Shown in pieces: positions 9,123 through 16,987 of a DNA stretch of 64,000 nt. Below the pieces are notes generated by a model, which saw nothing but the letters and a program-made list of their open reading frames with translations, ran no database searches and had not been told where the DNA came from. A program made the position numbers and the translations under genes. This DNA comes from Thermococcus thermotolerans (GTDB taxonomy: Archaea; Methanobacteriota_B; Thermococci; Thermococcales; Thermococcaceae): NCBI RefSeq assembly GCF_024707485.1, contig NZ_CP102602.1, forward strand, positions 620,001 through 684,000, written 5' to 3'. Position 1 is the stretch's first letter; every line of letters starts with the position of its first letter.

Positions 9123-9133
9123 GAGGTGGTTTG

Positions 9134-9604
9134 ATGGAGGTAAAAACAATCGAAGGGGCCTTTATAGGAAAGGGCCTGAGGATTGGCATCGTCGTTGCCC
9201 GCTTCAACGACCTCCTCACCGAAGAGCTCCTTAAGGGAGCACTCGACTGCTTCGAGAGGCACGGCGTGGAGAGGGTAGACGTCGTGAAGGTCCCGGGTTC
9301 CTTTGAGATACCGCTCGCCGCCAAAAAGCTCATTGAGAGTGGGAGGTACGATGCGGTCCTTGCCCTCGGCGCCGTCGTGAGGGGGGAAACCAAACACTTC
9401 GACCTCGTCGCGAACGAGGTTGCCAAAGGCGTTGCCAAGGTCTCCCTCAACAGCGGCGTTCCCGTAATCTTCGGTGTGATAACGGTCGAGGACGAGCTCC
9501 AGGGCTTCAACAGGGCGGGTGTGAAGAGCAACAAGGGCTTCGAGTACGCGATGGCAACGCTCGAGATGGCGAACCTCATGAAAGAACTCAGCGGCGGGGA
9601 CTAA
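9134..9604 (+). CDS. ribH: 6,7-dimethyl-8-ribityllumazine synthase RibH
   Basis: Condenses the butanone phosphate with the ribitylaminopyrimidine to form lumazine. The 156 residues show the lumazine synthase core: IGIVVARFND near the N-terminus, VPGSFEIPLAAK, LGAVVRGETKHFD and a C-terminal MANLMKEL helix. The enzyme usually assembles into an icosahedral or pentameric shell. Start at ATG 9134, preceded by the strong site AGGAGGTGG. Last gene of the rib operon; its end overlaps the convergent purO by 17 bases. Confidence 0.95.
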   Translation: MEVKTIEGAFIGKGLRIGIVVARFNDLLTEELLKGALDCFERHGVERVDVVKVPGSFEIPLAAKKLIESGRYDAVLALGAVVRGETKHFDLVANEVAKGVAKVSLNSGVPVIFGVITVEDELQGFNRAGVKSNKGFEYAMATLEMANLMKELSGGD

Positions 9605-10181
9605 AGGCCAGCCCCCACCCCTTCCTTTCTTTCACTATTCCAACTGCGAGCACCTTCTTCTCGAAGGACAGCCACATAGCCCTCTCGGCAAGCTCCTCGG
9701 CGCCATCAAAGCCCGGGAAATCGAGCTTCGCAAAGCCGAGGTTGTATGTTGCCGTCACGAAGGCTTTTCCATCTTTAAGCTCCAACGTCTTCACCCAGAA
9801 CTCGTCCCTCCCGGCGAAGCCGAGCCAGCCCTTCCCGCTGGTTCCGATTATTCCGGCTATCCTAGGCGTGTCGTAGTCGTCCCTCTCGTAGTCAAGGGCG
9901 TCCAAAACGTGAACCAGGGCCTTCTTTGGACTCTCCCACTCGAGGGCCTGGGCAATGAAGTCCGTCTGGAGACCGTTGGTGACGACGGCGTACTCATCGA
10001 GGAGCCTCACGACGGGGTAGCTGACGTAGGGGTTGTCCGTCTCTGTTAGGTTCTCGATGTAGACCGCGTTTTCTCTCACGATTGCCTTCCTCCTAGGGAA
10101 GGAGCGGGAGCAGAGGAGGTAGAAGGCGAAGGGTTTGCCGTCCATCAGACCGATCCCAAGGGTCCTTCCCGTGTAGGTCAA
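9588..10181 (-). CDS. purO: Archaeal IMP cyclohydrolase PurO
   Basis: Catalyses the last step of purine synthesis, closure of FAICAR to IMP, in archaea that lack the PurH cyclohydrolase. The 197 residues match the archaeal PurO type (Y-x-GRTLGIG at the start, VTNGLQTDF and YNTPRI-like segments inside; here written YDTPRIAGI). The start codon is TTG at 10181, supported by GGAGGTGG just upstream and by overlap with the purP stop (TTGA). It is the last gene of thiC-purC-purP-purO. Confidence 0.9.
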   Translation of the reverse strand: MTYTGRTLGIGLMDGKPFAFYLLCSRSFPRRKAIVRENAVYIENLTETDNPYVSYPVVRLLDEYAVVTNGLQTDFIAQALEWESPKKALVHVLDALDYERDDYDTPRIAGIIGTSGKGWLGFAGRDEFWVKTLELKDGKAFVTATYNLGFAKLDFPGFDGAEELAERAMWLSFEKKVLAVGIVKERKGWGLAFSPRR

Positions 10182-11110
10182 GTTACCACCTCCCCAAGCC
10201 TCTCCTCCCCGAGAGCGAGCCTTATCTCCCGCGCTATCCTCCTCCCAACGGCCATCTCTTCCCGCCAGTAGAGTCTTCCGTACCAGTGGAGTGCGTTCGA
10301 GCCACCGTCTATCCGCGAGGCGAAGCCTATCGCCCTAAAACTCCCGTCGTAGGCGAAGTGGAGCGCAAATGGACCAATTATTCCCGGCGGTTCGAGCCTT
10401 TTCATCGCCTCAACGAAGGCCAAACCGTAGTCGTAGAGCCTCGGCAGGAGGGACTCCCTTAAAGCTACTCCCACGTTCCCCGCTATGGTGTAGGGGAGCT
10501 GTTTCACAGGCCAGCGGGCGTTTCCATCGGCTATAACTACCCGCTCATCGACGCCGAGGAGCTCAAGCCTTTTCAAAATCGGCGAATAGAAGAAGTGGAC
10601 GTAGAGGTAAACACCGGGAACAAACTCCTCGATTCTGAAGTTGGCCTTGATGTTCCCCAGTCTCCCCTCCAACTCCTCTCCCCTGTCTATGAAGTGCCCT
10701 CTCCCGCCCCTCGGCCCCTCAAGGCGAACGAAGTAAAGCTCATCAGGCTCAATCTCCCCCGGCTCAACTACCTGAACCCTTGGAATCCCCGCCTCATCCA
10801 GCGCTTTATCCTGCAGTTCAAAGGTCGTCTCCCACTTCAGGAAGCGTTTGTTGCCGAAGAACCTGGCTTTAGCCTTCTCTATTGCCTCAAGCCCGAGGTA
10901 AGCGACGAAGGAGCCGTGAGGGATTACGATTCCATCGTCCCCAAGAATCACGCCCATGTCTTCCGTGACGACAAGCTCGTCCGCGAGCCTCGTGGAGGCG
11001 TAGAAGGCCCTCCTTTCGGGCTTCACGTAGAGCCTCGCCTTGAATCCCTCGTCTTTAGCTCCAAGGAGAATCTGGAGGGAGGAATGAGAGGCTATCGTCG
11101 AGATAATCAT
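10178..11110 (-). CDS. purP: FAICAR synthetase PurP (formate-dependent)
   Basis: An ATP-grasp enzyme that formylates AICAR with free formate and ATP, replacing the folate-dependent PurH transformylase. It has 310 residues; the N-terminus MIISTIASHSSLQIL and the central EGPRGGRGHFI and GPFALHF segments are typical of PurP. The start overlaps the purC stop (ATGA). Together with PurO it completes IMP synthesis without the bacterial PurH bifunctional enzyme. Some Thermococcales carry PurP paralogues, so the assignment as the catalytic copy rests on the operon context. Confidence 0.9.
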   Translation of the reverse strand: MIISTIASHSSLQILLGAKDEGFKARLYVKPERRAFYASTRLADELVVTEDMGVILGDDGIVIPHGSFVAYLGLEAIEKAKARFFGNKRFLKWETTFELQDKALDEAGIPRVQVVEPGEIEPDELYFVRLEGPRGGRGHFIDRGEELEGRLGNIKANFRIEEFVPGVYLYVHFFYSPILKRLELLGVDERVVIADGNARWPVKQLPYTIAGNVGVALRESLLPRLYDYGLAFVEAMKRLEPPGIIGPFALHFAYDGSFRAIGFASRIDGGSNALHWYGRLYWREEMAVGRRIAREIRLALGEERLGEVVT

Positions 11111-11766
11111 TCAATCACCTCCGAGAGCTCCTCCCGAGTCAGAACCATCTCCTTTTTCGCGACGCGCATCGTGTCCCCGCTAAGTTCGTCTATAACTATC
11201 AGCCCACCATCGAGCCTTCCGAACTCAAGCTTGAAATCAACGAGCTGGAGGCCCCTTGATGAGAAGAACTTCCCTAATATTCTTGCCACCTTCCTCGTCG
11301 TTTCCTTCATCTCCTCGACCTCTCTCCGACTCGCGATTCCGAGGGCAACTACTGCCTCCTCAGCTATGAGCGGGTCGTCGAGGGAATCATCTTTTAGCGT
11401 GAACTCCACGATGTTGAGCTCCTGCAATTGATTGACCCAACCCCTGTAGCGCCTGAGAAAGCTCCCGTAGGCCTTGAAACGATAGATAACTTCCAGCGGA
11501 ATCCTCTCTGCCTTCAGGAAGCGTGCTTTTCTTTCATCAATGCGCTCGATGAAGTGCGTTTTTACGCCGTTTCTCTCAAGAAGTTTGAAGAAGAACTCCG
11601 TCTGCTCCAGGACAATGCTTCCTTTTCCCTCCCTCTCACCGATTACCTCGTTGCCTCCGCTGTCTTCCTTCCCTTCTCTGCCGAGAACTGTATCCTTGAA
11701 GTGGAAGATTAGGTAGGGGCCCTCCTCGTAAACGTCCTTCGTCTTTCCCCGGTAGACCAGCCTCAA
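11107..11766 (-). CDS. purC: SAICAR synthetase PurC
   Basis: Joins aspartate to CAIR in an ATP-dependent step of purine synthesis. The 219 residues contain the family pattern YRGKTKDVYE at the N-terminus, GKGSIVLEQTEFFF, VIYRFKAYGSFLRRY and LVDFKLEFG. The start codon is TTG at 11766 with GGGGTGA upstream, which itself spans the thiC stop; no ATG fits. It lies between thiC and purP in one operon. The whole operon therefore handles the fate of AIR: PurC works on its carboxylated product, ThiC on AIR itself. Confidence 0.93.
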   Translation of the reverse strand: MRLVYRGKTKDVYEEGPYLIFHFKDTVLGREGKEDSGGNEVIGEREGKGSIVLEQTEFFFKLLERNGVKTHFIERIDERKARFLKAERIPLEVIYRFKAYGSFLRRYRGWVNQLQELNIVEFTLKDDSLDDPLIAEEAVVALGIASRREVEEMKETTRKVARILGKFFSSRGLQLVDFKLEFGRLDGGLIVIDELSGDTMRVAKKEMVLTREELSEVIE

Positions 11767-11770
11767 TATC

Positions 11771-13051
11771 TCACCCCTTTCTGAGCATGTCGTTGATGAG
11801 CTTTATCGCGCACAAATCGCCACACATCGAGCATGCCTCCGTTTTAGTCGGCCTCTCCTTCCTTATCTCGATGAACTTATCCCTGTCCTGGCTCAGCTCA
11901 AACTGCTTCGCCCAGTCGAGCCTGCCACGAGCGAGGCTCATGAGGTAGTCCTTTCTAAAATCCGCCTCGAAGCGCGTCAAATTGACTGCATGGGCGGCTA
12001 TTTTTGAAGCTATCACTCCTTCCTTTACGTGCTCCACCGTTGGCAGTCCGAGGTGCTCCGCCGGGGTGACGTAGCAGAGGAAGTCTGCGCCGTTTAGAGC
12101 AGCTATCGCCCCGCCTATGGCAGCTGTGATGTGATCGTAGCCCGGAAAGATGTCCGTAACGATGGGCCCCAGCACGTAGAAGGGCGCGTTGTCCGTTGCA
12201 ACCTTGGCGAGCTTTATCTGGGCCGGTATCTGGTCTATAGGTACATGCCCGGGCCCCTCGACCATCGTCTGGACGCCGAATTCCCTGGCTTTTCTAACGA
12301 GCCTCCCGAGGGTGTAGAGCTCGGATATCTGCAGTTCATCGCCGGCATCTGGAAGTCCACCGGGCCTCAGCCCGTCGCCGAGGCTCAGAACGACGTCGTA
12401 TTCCTTGGCCAGCTCAAGGAGGTAGTCGTAGTCCCTGTAGAAGGGGTTCTCCTCGCCCCAGTGGAGTATCCATGCCGCCAGAAAAGTGCCACCGCGCGAG
12501 ACCATGCCGACGACTCTCTTTACCCTCTTCATCTTCTCGACGACTTCCCTGGTTACTCCAACGTGAATCGTCGTGTAATCAACGCCGTCCTGGAAGTGCT
12601 TCTCAACGGCCTTCCACATGTCGTCTTCGGTCATCTCGATGATTGCCTTCCCCTTGGCCAGCATCTCCTCGGCGGCCTGGTAGATTGGAACCGTCCCGAT
12701 TGGCACATCAACGGCGTGCATTATGGCCTTCCTTATGGAGTCGAGGTCACCGCCGGTGGAGAGGTCCATTATCGTGTCGGCGCCGTACTTGACAGCGACC
12801 TTAGCCTTCTCTATTTCGGCCTTGACATCGACGATGTCGCGGGAGGTGCCTATGTTTGCGTTCACCTTGACGCGAACGACGTCGCCGACCGCGACGGGCT
12901 TAACCCAGTCGTGGCGGACGTTGCGGAAGATGACGGTGTGTCCTTTAGCCACGCTCCTCCTGAGCTTTTCGGGGCTTATCCCCTCCCTCTCGGCGATGAA
13001 CTTCATCTCCTCCGTGATTACCCCGCGTTTGGCCTCCTCAAGCTGGGTCAT
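11771..13051 (-). CDS. thiC: Phosphomethylpyrimidine synthase ThiC
   Basis: A radical SAM enzyme that rearranges AIR (5-aminoimidazole ribonucleotide) to the hydroxymethylpyrimidine phosphate of thiamine. The Fe-S cluster motif CSMCGDLC lies at the C-terminus, as is typical. The start at 13051 follows GGTGAT by four bases; an in-frame GTG at 13060 is less likely. At 426 residues it is the usual archaeal length. It is the first gene of thiC-purCPO and is transcribed away from the thi4 operon, separated from it by inserted DNA flanked by a repeated promoter sequence. Confidence 0.95.
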   Translation of the reverse strand: MTQLEEAKRGVITEEMKFIAEREGISPEKLRRSVAKGHTVIFRNVRHDWVKPVAVGDVVRVKVNANIGTSRDIVDVKAEIEKAKVAVKYGADTIMDLSTGGDLDSIRKAIMHAVDVPIGTVPIYQAAEEMLAKGKAIIEMTEDDMWKAVEKHFQDGVDYTTIHVGVTREVVEKMKRVKRVVGMVSRGGTFLAAWILHWGEENPFYRDYDYLLELAKEYDVVLSLGDGLRPGGLPDAGDELQISELYTLGRLVRKAREFGVQTMVEGPGHVPIDQIPAQIKLAKVATDNAPFYVLGPIVTDIFPGYDHITAAIGGAIAALNGADFLCYVTPAEHLGLPTVEHVKEGVIASKIAAHAVNLTRFEADFRKDYLMSLARGRLDWAKQFELSQDRDKFIEIRKERPTKTEACSMCGDLCAIKLINDMLRKG

Positions 13052-13064
13052 TCCCATCACCCGG

Positions 13065-13113
13065 TTTTAAAACCCGTTTATAACAAAGTTTTTAAATTTC
13101 AAAACTCAGTTTT
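13065..13113. repeat. thi control region, copy 1 (49-bp direct repeat)
   Basis: Forty-nine bases identical to 14828-14876, beginning TTTTAAAACCCG and ending CAAAACTCAGTTTT. Similarity continues to about 13130 (CTTAAAAGG shared) but with mismatches. This copy lies 14 bases from the thiC start codon. On the minus strand it supplies TATA-like TTTAAAAAC, about 40 bases before the ATG. It probably was once the shared bidirectional promoter of thiC and thi4. Confidence 0.85.
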
Positions 13114-13115
13114 GA
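13099..13115. promoter_or_regulatory. Palindromic operator candidate in the thi promoter
   Basis: TCAAAACTCAGTTTTGA is a perfect 17-bp palindrome with a single central base. In the second copy (14862-14878) one base differs (TTTTTA end). It sits upstream of the thiC TATA-like element. The thiamine regulator ThiR is known from archaea, but I could not compare its motif. Confidence 0.5.
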
Positions 13116-13195
13116 ACGGGACTTAAAAGGTTTTTGGAGCGCTCAATCGAAAACTTTTTGAAGTCGTAAGTATTATTAGCTGTTGAGGTGACCTT

Positions 13196-14779
13196 ATGAA
13201 AAAACTAATAATAGCAATTTTGGTAGGTTTAGGCTTAGTATTAACGGCACTTTCAGCCGCGTTGCAGATTCCCATAACCTCAATGGAGTACGCCGGAACG
13301 AAGGTTGAGTATTACAGGGGCACGTTTCTTGGCCCCTCCTTTGAGGTCGAGCTACCAACCAGCGACCCAGCAACGGTCACGGTCTCAATGCTCATGCCCA
13401 ACGGCTCTATGGTGGATCTTGGAGTGTATTCCGGCAAAGGCAAAATCTCAATAGACTTCCGCCGGGTACTTTACGCCATGCGTGAATGGAATAGATACCT
13501 GAGGGCAGAAGGCATAAACCCCGAGAGTGTTAAACCTTCACTGCTTCTGCTGGGGACTACGGTTGACAGAGACGGCAATCTAAACTACTTCATGAAAACG
13601 GTTCCCCTCAACATTGGCAGAATCGTGTCTGGAATGAGAGTTAAAGTCCAACTCGATAATTCAGCATCGGGCAGGCTTTATAGCAAAAGCGAAGTTGAGA
13701 AGATCCTCCATGATTCCAAAAGAGTAATCCCAAGGGAAATTGTAGGCGCGTCTTCCGATGGATCATCACTATTAGGATCTTCATGTTCACCTCCGTTCTA
13801 TGAGGGCGGTGATTGGACATGGTACTGCTTTGAGTGGTTCCACGAGAAGACATTGGGGAGGGCCAGCATCATTCCAGTGGCCGCTTTCCAAGTGGCTGGC
13901 GATACTGATAAGGTGAACAGCATTTTCATTTCTTTGAATTATGATGCAATATCTGACAACAGTGCGGAGCTGGCTTTTTCTGCAGTGGGAGCTATTGAGA
14001 AAGGCAGTGTCGGCGGTTCAGTGGAGGGAAAAATACTGGGTTATTCCTACACAATAGACAGTAGATCACTAAGGATCCCGGAATCGACAGTTAAGATATA
14101 GGGCTCAGAATTAACATCACCATCTGTTGTCGGGGCAGGGATTGGGGGAAGTGCTGTATTTTCTAAGTACAGGCTCTATAGAGTGGACTATGTCAACGGG
14201 AGAGTCTGGAACAAGAAGCCCCTGGACACTTATGCCTATGTGATTCTTGGAAAGCCTGATGAAAAGGACATGAGTCTAAGGAAATTCGTTGAACCCGGAT
14301 GGCCAAGAAATAGTGGTGGGCCAATGAGTAGAACTATGTGGTTCGTGCATTGGTATTGGGATACTAAAGGTAATATCGAGGGCAAGGGAGGAATCCTCAC
14401 CAATACTTACTACTTTGGTCACAGGGTGGACACCCTTCCACTGTTTTCGGCTTCAGCGCCGGTACTGGGTATCATCGGAAGCGGAAACACAAAAGTTGCA
14501 CCTTTTACCTTGGCGATTGGTGTGGGGTTAACCAAAGAAACAAGAACGTCCTCACTGGTCAGCGTCTCATTGGCACTAAAAGAAACGTACAAAAACACCA
14601 ACGTTCGTCTCACGATATACTCCAGTAAGGTTAGGCTTGAGTACAAGGGCAGGAAATATCCCCTCACGGGAATGTTCGGAGATATCTTCATACCTGGGAG
14701 TTCAGGGTACAATCCTCCCTGTGATCCACACAAGAGGTACTGTCCCACGGAGAATCCTGAAAACCCAACAGATCATTGA
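13196..14779 (+). pseudogene. Secreted protein gene interrupted by an in-frame TAG
   Basis: A signal peptide (MKKLIIAILVGLGLVLTALS) starts a 301-residue reading frame that ends at TAG 14099-14101. The same frame then continues without a break to 14779; the downstream part alone has a GTG at 14183, but the codons between (GSELTSPSVVGAG) read as ordinary protein. The whole would be about 526 residues. One TGG-to-TAG change would explain the break. RBS GAGGTGA precedes the start. Base composition is richer in A/T than the neighbours, consistent with acquired DNA. The family is not recognised; a glycine/serine-rich outer domain is plausible. Sequencing error or readthrough are alternatives. Confidence 0.75.
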
Positions 14780-14827
14780 TTTCCACCCTTTTTGATTTTA
14801 TCTGTAGATTTATGGTCTAAAGCTGAT
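14780..14827 (+). terminator. T-rich stretch after the interrupted gene
   Basis: The sequence after the stop codon has T-runs (CCCTTTTTGATTTT) typical of archaeal intrinsic termination, and it runs directly into the second copy of the thi repeat. Confidence 0.35.
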
Positions 14828-14876
14828 TTTTAAAACCCGTTTATAACAAAGTTTTTAAATTTCAAAACTCAGTTTT
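14828..14876. repeat. thi control region, copy 2 (49-bp direct repeat)
   Basis: Identical over 49 bases to 13065-13113. This copy is 32 bases upstream of the thi4 ATG and provides the plus-strand TATA candidates GTTTATAAC and TTTTTAAAT. After base 14876 the two copies diverge but still share CTTAAAAGG and TTTT. The two copies bracket 1,714 bases (13114-14827). Confidence 0.85.
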
Positions 14877-14908
14877 TACCGCGGCTTAAAAGGTTTTGGG
14901 TGGTCGCG

Positions 14909-15661
14909 ATGCTGAGGGAGATGGAGATAAGCAGGGCGATAATCGAGGCCTACACGGCCGAGCTTCTTGAGGGCCTGAGCCTCGACGTCGCTATTGTGGG
15001 CGCGGGCCCCTCGGGAATGGTTGCCGGCTACTACCTTGCCAAGAACGGGGTCAAGGTTGCGGTCTTCGAGAAGAAGCTCTCCATCGGCGGCGGAATCTGG
15101 GGCGGCGCGATGGGCTTCAACAGGATAGTCGTGCAGGAAGAGGCCAGAGAAATCCTCGATGAGTTCGGCATAACGTACAAGTCCTTCAAAAACGGCCTCT
15201 ACGTTGCCGATGCCATCGAGACAGCAACCACAATCGCGAGCCAGGCCGTTAAGGCCGGCGTGAGGTTCTTCAATATGGTTGAGGTCGAGGACTTGGTTCT
15301 CAAGGACGACCGCGTGGCCGGGATAGTGATCAACTGGACGCCGGTTCTCATGACGGGCCTCCACGTAGACCCGCTCACGGTGGAGGCGAAGTTTGTAATC
15401 GATTCGACTGGCCACGGGGCGCAGATAAGCCGGCACCTCGTCAAGAGGGGCCTGCTTGAGGTTCCCGGGGAGGGCCCGATGTGGGCCGAGAGGGGCGAGG
15501 AGCTGACGGTAAAGCACACGAGGGAAATCTTCCCCGGCCTCTACGTCACAGGGATGGCCGCCAATGCAATAGCCGGAGCACCGAGGATGGGACCGATATT
15601 CGGCGGAATGTTCCTGAGCGGGAGGAAAGCGGCCTTCGAAATTCTCGAAAAGCTGAGGTGA
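14909..15661 (+). CDS. thi4: Thiazole synthase Thi4
   Basis: Builds the thiazole moiety of thiamine from NAD and glycine. The 250 residues have a Rossmann FAD/NAD fold: VAIVGAGPSGMVAGYYLA near residue 27, then EKKLSIGGGIWGG, and C-terminal GAPRMGPIFGGMFLSGRKAAFE. The yeast enzyme gives up an active-site cysteine as sulfur donor; the corresponding stretch here (STGHGAQISRHLVKRG) has no cysteine, which fits the archaeal type that uses sulfide and works catalytically. Start at ATG 14909 with GGTGG upstream; GTG at 14900 is less likely. thiDN follows four bases after the stop. Confidence 0.93.
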   Translation: MLREMEISRAIIEAYTAELLEGLSLDVAIVGAGPSGMVAGYYLAKNGVKVAVFEKKLSIGGGIWGGAMGFNRIVVQEEAREILDEFGITYKSFKNGLYVADAIETATTIASQAVKAGVRFFNMVEVEDLVLKDDRVAGIVINWTPVLMTGLHVDPLTVEAKFVIDSTGHGAQISRHLVKRGLLEVPGEGPMWAERGEELTVKHTREIFPGLYVTGMAANAIAGAPRMGPIFGGMFLSGRKAAFEILEKLR

Positions 15662-15665
15662 TGGA

Positions 15666-16949
15666 ATGGCCGTTTTGATTATAGCCGGCCTCGACACCGG
15701 CGGGGGAGCTGGACTGAAGGCTGACATCGAGACGGTCTCGGCTTTAGGGGAGCACCCGCTCCCAATTCTTACAGCGGTCACCTACCAGAACCCCGAGAAG
15801 GTTTCTGGCTATTTCTCTCTTCCAGTGGAGGTCGTGAGGGACCAGATACAGGCCGTTAATGGGCACTTCGATATTAAGGCAGTCAAAGTGGGCATGCTTG
15901 GGAGCGGGGAGATAGCCAAGGTCGTTGCCAAGGAGACGGAGGACTTAACGAGGGTCTTCGACCCGGTGATGGCTTCGAGCACCGGTGAGAGGCTCATTGA
16001 CGACATCGAGTCGCTCAAGGTCCTCGTGAAGGGCTCAATAGTTACCCCAAATGTCCCGGAGGCCGAAGCTCTAAGCGGTCTTAAAATCCACTCCCTCGAG
16101 GACATGAAGGAATCCGCCAAGTTCATCGCCCAAACTCTGAAAGCGGAGGCGGTAATAGTCAAAGGCGGGCACCTGAACCTAACCGATCTCCTCTACTGGA
16201 ACGGGGAGTTTTTCGAGTTTCCTGGGGAAAGGGTCGATGGCTTCACCCACGGGACGGGCTGTGCCTTCTCGTCAGCCTTGGCCGCTTTTCTGGCGAAGGA
16301 GTTTGAGCTTCCCGAGGCAGTTGGAAATGCTAAGAGCTTCGTCGAAGGCGCCATAAGGTTCTCAAAGGCCGAAGCAAAGGCCGTCAATCCCCTCTGGAAG
16401 CTCCAGAGAGATGCCTACCGCTGGAGGGCCAGGGAAGAGCTTGAAAGGGCCGTTCAAGAACTCGTGAAGCTCGGCGAAAAACTCAACCCTCACGTTCCCG
16501 AGGTGGGGACGAACTTCGCGCTGGCGACTGCCCTTGGAGAGGTCTTCGCGGTGAAGGGCAGAATCGTCCGCTACGGAAAAACGGTTAAGCCAGTAGGACC
16601 GGTTGAGCTTGGAGCGAGCGACCACCTGAGAAGGGCATTGCTCAAGATGCGCGAGTTTTATCCTGAGGTTAGGGCCGTGCTCAACCTCCGCTATTCGGAA
16701 GGGCTGATAGAGCGGGCTAAAAAGCTCGGCCTCGTCGTTTCCTTCTACGACAGGAGGGAGGAGCCGGAGGAAGTAAAGAGGGCCGAGAGGGGGACGATGG
16801 AGTGGGGCATAGAAACTGCCGTGAAAAGGGCGGAAAAGAGGCCGGATTTAATCTACCACCTCGGTGACTGGGGCAAGGAGCCGATGGTTCTCATCTTTGG
16901 AAGGGACGCTCGGGAGGTTGTGGAGAGAGTTAGGGGACTTTTGGACTAA
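15666..16949 (+). CDS. thiDN: HMP-P kinase / thiamine phosphate synthase fusion ThiDN
   Basis: The N-terminal ThiD domain (about 1-250) phosphorylates hydroxymethylpyrimidine phosphate; it shows AGLDTGGGAGLKADI, the VGMLGS segment and the ATP-site pattern DGFTHGTGCAFSSALAAFL. The C-terminal ThiN domain (about 265-427) couples pyrimidine and thiazole to thiamine phosphate, replacing bacterial ThiE. The start follows the thi4 stop closely, with GGTGAT upstream. Together with ThiC and Thi4 the window encodes nearly the whole route to thiamine phosphate. Confidence 0.93.
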   Translation: MAVLIIAGLDTGGGAGLKADIETVSALGEHPLPILTAVTYQNPEKVSGYFSLPVEVVRDQIQAVNGHFDIKAVKVGMLGSGEIAKVVAKETEDLTRVFDPVMASSTGERLIDDIESLKVLVKGSIVTPNVPEAEALSGLKIHSLEDMKESAKFIAQTLKAEAVIVKGGHLNLTDLLYWNGEFFEFPGERVDGFTHGTGCAFSSALAAFLAKEFELPEAVGNAKSFVEGAIRFSKAEAKAVNPLWKLQRDAYRWRAREELERAVQELVKLGEKLNPHVPEVGTNFALATALGEVFAVKGRIVRYGKTVKPVGPVELGASDHLRRALLKMREFYPEVRAVLNLRYSEGLIERAKKLGLVVSFYDRREEPEEVKRAERGTMEWGIETAVKRAEKRPDLIYHLGDWGKEPMVLIFGRDAREVVERVRGLLD

Positions 16950-16987
16950 CGTTTTAACCCCTTTGCCCTATTTTACTCGGTGGTTCC

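Noticed and set aside
12131-13126. Plus-strand frame of 331 codons
   Set aside because: Antisense to thiC, which is certain from its CxxCGxxC-type cluster motif and length.
14099-14101. TAG as a pyrrolysine codon
   Set aside because: No pylT, pylS or pylBCD-type gene is visible here, Thermococcales are not known to use pyrrolysine, and the gene is not a methylamine methyltransferase.
13114-14827. Insertion sequence or transposon between the thi repeats
   Set aside because: No transposase or inverted terminal repeats; the flanking repeat is too long (49 bp) for a usual target-site duplication, so the mechanism is left open.
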